Under the pieces are notes generated by a model, which was not told the DNA's origin, did no database searches, and was given only the letters and a program-made list of their open reading frames with translations. Shown here in pieces: positions 1-4,625 of a stretch of 5,561 bases of DNA (the stretch's first letter is position 1; each line of letters starts with the position of its first letter). The DNA is from Phycisphaerales bacterium (lineage in GTDB: Bacteria; Planctomycetota; Phycisphaerae; UBA1845): the NCBI GenBank assembly GCA_020639115.1, contig JACKHG010000035.1:1-5561 (forward strand), read 5' to 3'. A program made the translations under genes and the position numbers.

Positions 1-94
1 GCGGAAGATCAGAGCCGCGCCCGTAAGGAAGCGGAAAACCAGAGCCGCGCCCGTAAGGAAGCGGAAGTTCCGACCCGCGCCGGCAAGCAAGCGG
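1..94 (+). repeat. 30-bp in-frame tandem repeat inside nrnA
   Basis: Three direct copies start at 1, 31 and 61, and a fourth GCGGAAG start is seen at 91. Copies 1 and 2 differ at only two or three bases; copy 3 is more diverged but keeps the GCGGAA start and the CCGCGCC core. Each unit encodes ten residues of the type AE(D/N)QSRARKE. The core at 15-34, 45-64 and 75-94 is an imperfect palindrome: CCGC and GCGG arms around a CC-GTAA-GG centre in copies 1 and 2. Because the window starts with GCGG, the array probably continues to the left. Since 30 is a multiple of three, gain or loss of a unit keeps the frame. The palindromic core resembles REP-like interspersed repeats of planctomycete genomes, but that resemblance is from memory and untested. 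Confidence 0.88.
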
Positions 95-849
95 AAGCCA
101 ACAACCCTCTCGCCGACGCCGACGGCATCATCGTCCTCGACACCTGCTCATTTTCCCAACTGACCCCGGTCGCCGACTTCCTCCGCGAAACCGCTGCGCC
201 GATCATCGCCCTCGACCACCACCGCACCCGCGACCTGCCCTGCACCCGCTACCTCGTCGACGCCGAATCCGCAGCCGCCTCCCTCCTCCTCTTCGACTGG
301 GCCCGCGCCGCCGACTGGCCCCTCCCCGCCGAGGCCGCCGCACTCCTCTTCGTCGGCATCGCCACCGATACCGGCTGGTTCCGCCACTCCAATACCTCGC
401 CAGCCGCACTCCGGGCAGCCGCCGACCTCCTCGACCGCGGCGTCGACCTCGACCACTGGTACCAGACCCTCTACCTCGCCGACCCCACCCGCGCCCTCCG
501 CGCCCGGTCAGCCGCCATGGCCTCGCTCGAACTCCACCCCGACGACCGCGTCGCCGTCATGATGGTTACCCAGCAGACCCTCCGCGAAATCGGCGCAAAC
601 CCCACCGACCTCGAAGAAGTCGTCAACGCCCCCATGTCCGCCGCCCAGGTCGAAGTCAGCATCCTCCTCACCGAACGCGAGGACGGCACCACCAAGGCCA
701 GCCTCCGCAGCAAGGGCCGAATCGATGTCGCCCAACTCGCCGCCCACTTCGGCGGCGGTGGCCACACCCGAGCCGCCGGCGCCCGCCTGCAATTGAGCCT
801 GGCGGATGCCCAAAAGGCCCTGCTCGCCGCTTGCCCGTCACCGGCCTGA
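1..849 (+). CDS. nrnA: NrnA-like DHH/DHHA1 phosphoesterase (oligoribonuclease / pAp phosphatase), 5' end missing
   Basis: The frame is open from base 1 to a TGA at 847-849, giving 282 residues and no start, so the gene begins left of the window. Known family role: cytoplasmic Mn-dependent hydrolase that removes 5'-mononucleotides from 2-5 nt RNA fragments and, in many members, dephosphorylates pAp. Visible motifs, numbered from the first codon: IIVLDTCS (43-50, metal Asp 47), ALDHHRT (70-76, the DHH signature), GIATDTGWFRHSNTS (119-133, metal Asp 122), then the DHHA1 substrate domain with LRSKG (235-239) and GGGGHTRAAG (251-260). About 60 N-terminal residues carrying the first HxxPDxD-type metal motif should lie outside. 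The oddity is residues 1-32, a threefold 10-residue charged repeat placed just before the DTC strand, where relatives have an ordinary linker. Codon use there is rich in GAA, AAG and GCG, unlike the GCC/CTC/GAC-rich remainder. The gene converges on the minus-strand gene to its right. The family call is firm; the substrate is not shown. Confidence 0.9.
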   Translation, partial: AEDQSRARKEAENQSRARKEAEVPTRAGKQAEANNPLADADGIIVLDTCSFSQLTPVADFLRETAAPIIALDHHRTRDLPCTRYLVDAESAAASLLLFDWARAADWPLPAEAAALLFVGIATDTGWFRHSNTSPAALRAAADLLDRGVDLDHWYQTLYLADPTRALRARSAAMASLELHPDDRVAVMMVTQQTLREIGANPTDLEEVVNAPMSAAQVEVSILLTEREDGTTKASLRSKGRIDVAQLAAHFGGGGHTRAAGARLQLSLADAQKALLAACPSPA

Positions 850-852
850 AAC

Positions 853-867
853 CGCTCGTGGCGCGAG
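853..867 (+). terminator. Weak candidate stem-loop just after nrnA
   Basis: A perfect 5-bp stem (GCTCG with CGAGC) and 5-base loop lies four bases after the nrnA stop. It is followed by only two T residues before TTGCT, so it lacks a proper U-tract. It could assist 3' end formation but is not convincing as an intrinsic terminator. Confidence 0.2.
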
Positions 868-911
868 CTTGCTCAACCACCCAGCCAGCGCGCAGCATCC
901 AGCCGCCCCCC

Positions 912-937
912 AAAACCCTCCCCCGGCCACGCCGGGG
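912..937 (-). terminator. Candidate terminator stem-loop between convergent genes
   Basis: CCCCGGC (921-927) and GCCGGGG (931-937) form a perfect 7-bp stem with a 3-base loop, the strongest hairpin in the gap. Read on the minus strand, it is followed by GAGGG and then TTTT (912-915), a poor, displaced T-tract. On the plus strand no T run follows. It lies about 140 bases beyond the stop of the minus-strand repeat-protein gene. It may act in both directions, but the evidence is structural only. Confidence 0.3.
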
Positions 938-1074
938 ACAACCGAGCACCTCTTGGGGAAACAGGAAACAGTCAACACGCTTGCGGGCGGGGTCCGCCGC
1001 ATCCGTCAGATCCTCCGCCCGAACGAGCGGCGCACTGCTCCGCGGCGGCATTCCCACGGTCGGCGCTGCGCGGC

Positions 1075-3192
1075 TTACCTGGCCAGGTCGGTAAGCGCCG
1101 ACGTGAAATGCACCGCGCCGCGCTCCCGATCAACGCCAACCGCCCGGTTGTTCACCTTCCAGTCGGCGGAATCCACCTCCGTACGCCATTGGCTGTCGTT
1201 CTTCACCTCGCCCCAGTAGCGGTCGTCCCCGCCGATATCCAGGAACAGGGCCACCGATCGCGTCTGCCCCATCGCGATGTCCACCGGCGGGAACCCCGCC
1301 GCCCCCATCGGCAGGCCATTGGGAAATTCTGTATGGCCCGGCCGGTTGGCGGAGTCGCTCGCGTACGTGTCGTTGCCGCCGATGTCGGCCACGAGCGTCA
1401 GGCCCCGGTGGACGCTGTAGCTGATCCCGTTCTGCCGGACGACGTACGCGTCGTTCCCGCCGATATCCACGTGCAGGGCCGCCGCGAAATCGTGCCCGTA
1501 ACCAATGCACCGGTTGGAGGTTTCCTCAGCCAGGTGCTTGTCATCGCCACCCTCGTCAAGCAGAACCCCGAGACAGAAGTGGGCCCCCGCGCCCTCGCAG
1601 TAGGAGACGCCATGGTACTCGTCGTCACCCGCTCCGTCGTAGAGCAGGCCGGCGCCAAACCAGTACCCCGCACCCATCGACCAGTTCCCCGACGTGTACC
1701 TGTCGTTGCCCGCGACGTCGATGAGTGCGCCGAGCCCCCCGGCCCAGGCGTGCCCGTCGCCGCCGTCCCCGCGCCGGCCGATCGCACACCCCTGGACATT
1801 GCTCACCGACACGTCCTCGCCCGGCGAATGGTAGGACGGCCGGCCCGTTACCTTCGCGCTGCGCACGGCGGTATACGTGTCGTCACCCGCCCGGTCCGCC
1901 AGCACGCCGACCCCCGCGACGCCCCCCAGCCCCTCGCCGTCGCCGAAGATGCTGTACGCGTCGTCCCCGGCGAAATCGAGCATCAGCCCGATACCGAAAT
2001 ACCCACATCCCTGGCCGCTGAACTTCAGCGCATAACTGTCCGCGCCGCCGAGGTCGGCGCACACCCCGAGCCCGAACTGCCCCACGCCCTGGGCGTAACG
2101 CTCAGCCCGGTATTCGTCATCCCCCGCCGCGTCGATCAGCACGCCGATGCCGCACAAGCCCGCGCCTTGCGCCGGCTCCCGCGACCGGTAGTGGTCATTT
2201 CCACCGCAATCAAGCAGCAGCCCGATCGGCCGCTCGGCCGTCGAGGCCGCGACACCGCCGGTATAGGTGTCATCGCCGCCGAAATCGACGATCAGCAGCG
2301 CATCGGTTCCATCGACCGCGTCGGCGCCCCCGCCCCGAACACGTATCCAGCCCCAAGGAGTCTCCCAGTCAAACGCAAAGTCGGGCGCGTCCGCCAGGCA
2401 ATGCGCGTCCTGCAGCGCGATCCGGGCGTCATCCAGGGCCTGCACGCACTTCTCGCCGGCATACCAGAGGCTCGCCTCGTCGAGCGCGCGGGCCACGTCG
2501 TCGAACGCCGGGCAATAGTCGTAACCGTCCACCTGCTCGAAGCCCACGTCGTAACGGCGCGCGACGACCGCACGATCCGCAAAGTCGACGTTGCGAAACG
2601 CCAGATCGGCCCAGCGGTGCGCCGCGACGATCGCCGTCACCAACCGACCCAGAATCGGCCGAGCGGCTTCCGGAACGACGGCGCACTGCCGCTCGATATC
2701 CGCCCTGAAATCCGGATAGGGCAGCTCGGTCTGGAACGTGAACGGACGAATCGTCCGCCCCGCGGCCTCGTGCAGCCGCAGAATCGCCTCCACCAGGGGC
2801 GTCTCATCTGCACGCAGGTTGGTCGCAAATCCACGCAACGCACCGAATTTCGGGTTCACCCCCAGCGCGTGCACCGCGTGGTAGAGGTTCGTCGTGCCGC
2901 GGCCGGTGTCAGCATCCACCGTCGTCGGATCCATGCGCGTCCGCGCCGTCGCGCCGAGAATACGCGCATACGTGATCGCATCCAGCGGCTGGGCCATCAG
3001 ACTGTCAAAGCCGCGAAGCTTGTACGGGATATCACCGGGCATGCCCGGCCACCAGGCATTGAACTGCCGGCCCAGGTCCGCGCGACGCAGGCCGACGGAC
3101 GCGAGCGCGTCGTCCAGCGCGTCCGGACCCTGCCCCAGCGCAGCCGGCACGGACACGGCGATACTTACGATCGTGATGGCCAGTTTTGTCAT
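1075..3192 (-). CDS. Exported protein with twelve GGDDxY repeats (predicted beta-solenoid), function unknown
   Basis: 705 residues. I do not recognise the family. Residues 1-20 form a signal peptide: MTK, a hydrophobic core, then ALG before Q21 as a plausible signal peptidase I site. Residues ~22-295 look mainly helical, with several Cys, many Trp/Tyr and no motif I can name. From 304 to 659 there are twelve repeats of D-x-[GA]-G-[DN]-D-x-Y followed by G-x-G-x(3)-G-x-G-hydrophobic-x-D, mostly 26-27 residues apart. Regular acidic turns alternating with short hydrophobic strands suggest a secreted beta-solenoid, possibly calcium-binding. It is not a classical RTX protein, because the nonapeptide GGxGxDxLx is absent. 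The C-terminus (660-705) is charged and carries no PEP-CTERM, dockerin or other sorting tail. The start at 3192 is preferred because the signal peptide begins there and an AAGGAA lies just upstream; an in-frame ATG four codons earlier (3204) is possible. The gene is probably its own transcription unit, since a strong terminator lies upstream. Confidence 0.85.
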   Translation of the reverse strand: MTKLAITIVSIAVSVPAALGQGPDALDDALASVGLRRADLGRQFNAWWPGMPGDIPYKLRGFDSLMAQPLDAITYARILGATARTRMDPTTVDADTGRGTTNLYHAVHALGVNPKFGALRGFATNLRADETPLVEAILRLHEAAGRTIRPFTFQTELPYPDFRADIERQCAVVPEAARPILGRLVTAIVAAHRWADLAFRNVDFADRAVVARRYDVGFEQVDGYDYCPAFDDVARALDEASLWYAGEKCVQALDDARIALQDAHCLADAPDFAFDWETPWGWIRVRGGGADAVDGTDALLIVDFGGDDTYTGGVAASTAERPIGLLLDCGGNDHYRSREPAQGAGLCGIGVLIDAAGDDEYRAERYAQGVGQFGLGVCADLGGADSYALKFSGQGCGYFGIGLMLDFAGDDAYSIFGDGEGLGGVAGVGVLADRAGDDTYTAVRSAKVTGRPSYHSPGEDVSVSNVQGCAIGRRGDGGDGHAWAGGLGALIDVAGNDRYTSGNWSMGAGYWFGAGLLYDGAGDDEYHGVSYCEGAGAHFCLGVLLDEGGDDKHLAEETSNRCIGYGHDFAAALHVDIGGNDAYVVRQNGISYSVHRGLTLVADIGGNDTYASDSANRPGHTEFPNGLPMGAAGFPPVDIAMGQTRSVALFLDIGGDDRYWGEVKNDSQWRTEVDSADWKVNNRAVGVDRERGAVHFTSALTDLAR
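1216..2283 (-). repeat. Twelve-copy protein repeat region (GGDDxY type)
   Basis: Within the 705-residue protein, the acidic-aromatic signature begins at residues 304, 329, 355, 381, 407, 434, 493, 520, 547, 577, 604 and 653. Spacings are 25, 26, 26, 26, 27, 59, 27, 27, 30, 27 and 49 residues. The 59 and 49 steps mark insertions inside a repeat or a lost unit. The second Asp of the signature is kept in all twelve copies. The aromatic is Tyr in eleven and His in one (residue 553). The copies are diverged at the DNA level, indicating old duplication rather than recent expansion. Confidence 0.85.
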
Positions 3193-3411
3193 GTTTCCTT
3201 CCATCCTGCAGGTAGGCGTACCGGATGCTGCCGCGGTTGGCCGGACTGCGGGAACAGCCCGTTCGCGACGCATCACTCTACCCCATGAGGGGGCTCTTCG
3301 CGACACACCCACGGCGCAACGGCGCGCAAGGCGACACAATCGTCGCGCCAACATCGACGCCGCCCCCCATGCGCCCGCGCCCACCGGCGCGCCGCCGTCC
3401 TCGCCACGGAA
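3193..3411 (-). other. Leader/promoter region of the repeat-protein gene
   Basis: This is the stretch between the upstream gene's terminator and the start at 3192, so it must carry the promoter if the terminator is efficient. I see no convincing -35/-10 pair. TAGAGT on the minus strand (3275-3280) could be a -10 hexamer but lacks a well-spaced -35. Small stem-loops occur: GCGAC/GTCGC at 3331-3346 and CCCC/GGGG around 3281-3292. The reading frame of the gene stays open back to 3384, but that extension is Arg/Ala-rich, has no signal peptide at its start and runs toward the terminator, so I treat it as non-coding. Confidence 0.4.
3195..3202 (-). promoter_or_regulatory. Ribosome-binding site deciding the start of the repeat-protein gene
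   Basis: On the minus strand GGAAGGAA precedes AAC and the ATG at 3192. The purine block gives a usable though closely spaced Shine-Dalgarno, and the signal peptide begins at this ATG. The alternative ATG at 3204 has only an AGG directly abutting it. Confidence 0.5.
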
Positions 3412-3446
3412 TAAAAAAACCCGCGTGGGCCGGTGGCCCGCACGGG
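3412..3446 (-). terminator. Strong rho-independent terminator of the PEP-CTERM/SUMF1 gene
   Basis: On the minus strand a 12-bp GC-rich stem (right arm 3435-3446, left arm 3420-3431, one G-U wobble and one mismatch) with a 3-base loop is followed at once by seven T residues (plus-strand A run 3413-3419). It lies about 48 bases beyond the stop codon of the gene at 3494-4492. This is a textbook intrinsic terminator and the clearest regulatory element in the window. It separates that gene from the repeat-protein gene further downstream. Confidence 0.92.
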
Positions 3447-3493
3447 TGAGGCGCAGTGATCCTCTAATTCTCGATCGCCAACTGAACGCAGCC

Positions 3494-4492
3494 CTAACGC
3501 CGGCGCAGGATGGTCAGACCGCCCAGCATCAGGAACAGCAGCGAACCCGGCTCGGGAACCTGCACATTGACCACGCGGAATCCGTAGAAACCTAGATCCA
3601 ACGACGCCGGAGCCGACAGCGCCGGACCTCCCGCGCCCAGGAAGAACGGGCCGTAGGCGAAGTTCGTGCCCCGCCCGCCCCGCGACGTGGCGCTCGCCAC
3701 CTTCTCGGTCCACTCGGTCACGTTGCCGACCTGGTCGTACGTCCCGTACGGCCCGGCGCTGTTCTCGAACGAGCCCACTTCCGACGTGAAATACGGCGCG
3801 TCCACGGTGTAGACCGTGTCAAAGAAATTGGCGTTGTTGCCCGGGTCCGGACTGGTCAGAACGTTGCTGGGCTGCACATCCGACGCGGTCCCGTACGTCC
3901 AGTAGTTGGCCGTCGCCCCGTCATTCTTGTGATACGCCGCCTTGTACCACTCATCCTCCGTGGGGATCGCCCAGGAAGCTCCGGGTTCCCGCGCAATCGC
4001 GACGAGATCGGCGTCAGCCGTCGCCCCGTTCAGCGCATACGACCCGTCCTCCGTCGTGCCCGGCCCCTGTGCCCCAGCCGGCTGACCGTTGTGCAACCAG
4101 TTGACGAAGCGGGCGGCATCCCCCCAGTTGGCGCTGCTCACCGGGCGGTTCGCCCAGTCCGGTCCCACGCTGTACGTGTAGCTGCCCGGCGACCCGCTCT
4201 GCGCGATGCCGCAGGCCCACGATCCCGTCAGCATGTCCGGGTTGTACAGTCCGTAGGTGTCCGTCGCCGCCACCGCGTTGAGAAACTCCGTGTACTGACC
4301 GGCGGTCACTTCGTATTTGCCGATGTTGTACGCGTAGTTCACCGCCCCGAAGCCCGGGGACGAGAAGCGCGTGTCCGGAGCGTTGCCCGCGTTGCCCACC
4401 GGCACCGTCTCCATGACCACGCTCGCCTGCGCACTCACCGCGCACGCGAGCGCCGCGGCCATGACCGCGCGTCCTGCAGTTCTCTTTAACAT
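3494..4492 (-). CDS. PEP-CTERM-anchored SUMF1/FGE-fold protein, catalytic cysteines absent
   Basis: 332 residues. A signal peptide (1-23) has Lys/Arg at the N-terminus, a hydrophobic stretch and an AQA cleavage site before Ser24. Residues ~28-310 are a formylglycine-generating-enzyme-like (SUMF1, C-type-lectin-like) domain: NIGKYEVTAGQYTEFLNAV (56-74), ANWGDAARFVNWL (121-133), WAIPTEDEWYKAAYHKND (174-191), DQVGNVTEWTE (253-263, the family GNVWEW box) and LGFYGFRVV (300-308). The C-terminus is a PEP-CTERM tail: VPEP at 312-315, a hydrophobic segment and terminal Arg-Arg-Arg, which in known systems is processed by an exosortase and directs surface or matrix retention. The region where true FGE carries its paired catalytic Cys (after RGGR, 271-274) reads TNFAYGPFF and has none; Cys94 is the only cysteine in the mature part. 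A binding or structural role is therefore more likely than sulfatase activation. The start is supported by a near-perfect Shine-Dalgarno. Its ligand is unknown. Confidence 0.92.
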   Translation of the reverse strand: MLKRTAGRAVMAAALACAVSAQASVVMETVPVGNAGNAPDTRFSSPGFGAVNYAYNIGKYEVTAGQYTEFLNAVAATDTYGLYNPDMLTGSWACGIAQSGSPGSYTYSVGPDWANRPVSSANWGDAARFVNWLHNGQPAGAQGPGTTEDGSYALNGATADADLVAIAREPGASWAIPTEDEWYKAAYHKNDGATANYWTYGTASDVQPSNVLTSPDPGNNANFFDTVYTVDAPYFTSEVGSFENSAGPYGTYDQVGNVTEWTEKVASATSRGGRGTNFAYGPFFLGAGGPALSAPASLDLGFYGFRVVNVQVPEPGSLLFLMLGGLTILRRR

Positions 4493-4625
4493 CAGTACCT
4501 CCTCCTTCTTCCGCGTTCGCGAAGGGTCGGTTCACTTGCCTCCACCCCACCACGAAGTGGGCGCCCGACGCCTTGAGAGAGATTCGTTCAGGCCGCGCAG
4601 AGCCGGGCGCAGCCGTCATTCCTGG
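4493..4625 (-). other. Intergenic leader between the Cys/dockerin gene and the SUMF1 gene
   Basis: This is a 133-base spacer. Twelve bases after the stop of the upstream gene lies an 8-bp stem (4591-4598 with 4607-4614, one G-U pair, 8-base loop) without a following T run, so termination there is doubtful. Nearer the SUMF1 start are a CCCAC/GTGGG stem-loop (4546-4561) and the palindrome GGGCGCCC (4559-4566). I found neither a sigma-54 type -24/-12 box, sometimes seen before PEP-CTERM genes, nor a clear sigma-70 promoter. Co-transcription with the upstream gene is possible. Confidence 0.4.
4497..4507 (-). promoter_or_regulatory. Strong Shine-Dalgarno of the SUMF1/PEP-CTERM gene
   Basis: The minus strand reads AAGGAGGAGGT, then ACTG, then ATG at 4492. 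This doubled AGGAGG is unusually strong for the window and fixes the start. It suggests the protein is made in quantity. Confidence 0.85.

Larger units (their letters stand above)
850..1074. other. Convergent intergenic gap without a gene
   Basis: This 225-base gap separates the two converging stop codons. Short open frames cross it, but none has a ribosome-binding site, a recognisable domain or gene-like composition. It contains several GC stem-loops: GCTCG/CGAGC at 853-867, a perfect 7-bp stem at 921-937, and GGCGG/CCGCC at 986-998. No promoter was recognised. The likely function is 3' UTR and transcription ending for both neighbours. Confidence 0.5.

Noticed and set aside
1..94. CRISPR array
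   Set aside because: The repeat units are contiguous with no spacers, and they are in frame within a coding region.
517..849. A separate 110-residue gene starting at the internal ATG at 517
   Set aside because: It is the DHHA1-containing C-terminal part of the nrnA frame, which is open and conserved back to base 1.
806..1219. Plus-strand open frame crossing the convergent gap
   Set aside because: It overlaps the end of nrnA and the end of the minus-strand gene, and it has low-complexity Arg/Pro/Ser composition and no ribosome-binding site.
1216..2283. Classical RTX toxin/adhesin repeats
   Set aside because: The nonapeptide GGxGxDxLx is absent. The period is 26-27 residues rather than 9, and no type I secretion signal or neighbouring transporter is seen.
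1108..3288. A 726-residue open frame on the plus strand, almost fully antisense to the repeat-protein gene
   Set aside because: Its translation is a monotonous Val/Arg/Pro/His mix without a signal peptide, domain or ribosome-binding site. It arises because the GC-biased codons and the regular repeats of the minus-strand gene leave no antisense stops. The minus strand encodes a clear signal peptide and repeats.
3193..3384. N-terminal extension of the repeat protein to an upstream start at 3384
   Set aside because: The extra 64 residues are Arg/Ala-rich, have no signal peptide at the start, and would bury the real signal peptide inside the protein. The ATG at 3192 has a ribosome-binding site.
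3929..4489. A 186-residue plus-strand open frame opposite the SUMF1 gene
   Set aside because: Arg/Val-rich antisense shadow. The minus strand carries conserved SUMF1 motifs, a signal peptide, a PEP-CTERM tail and a strong ribosome-binding site.
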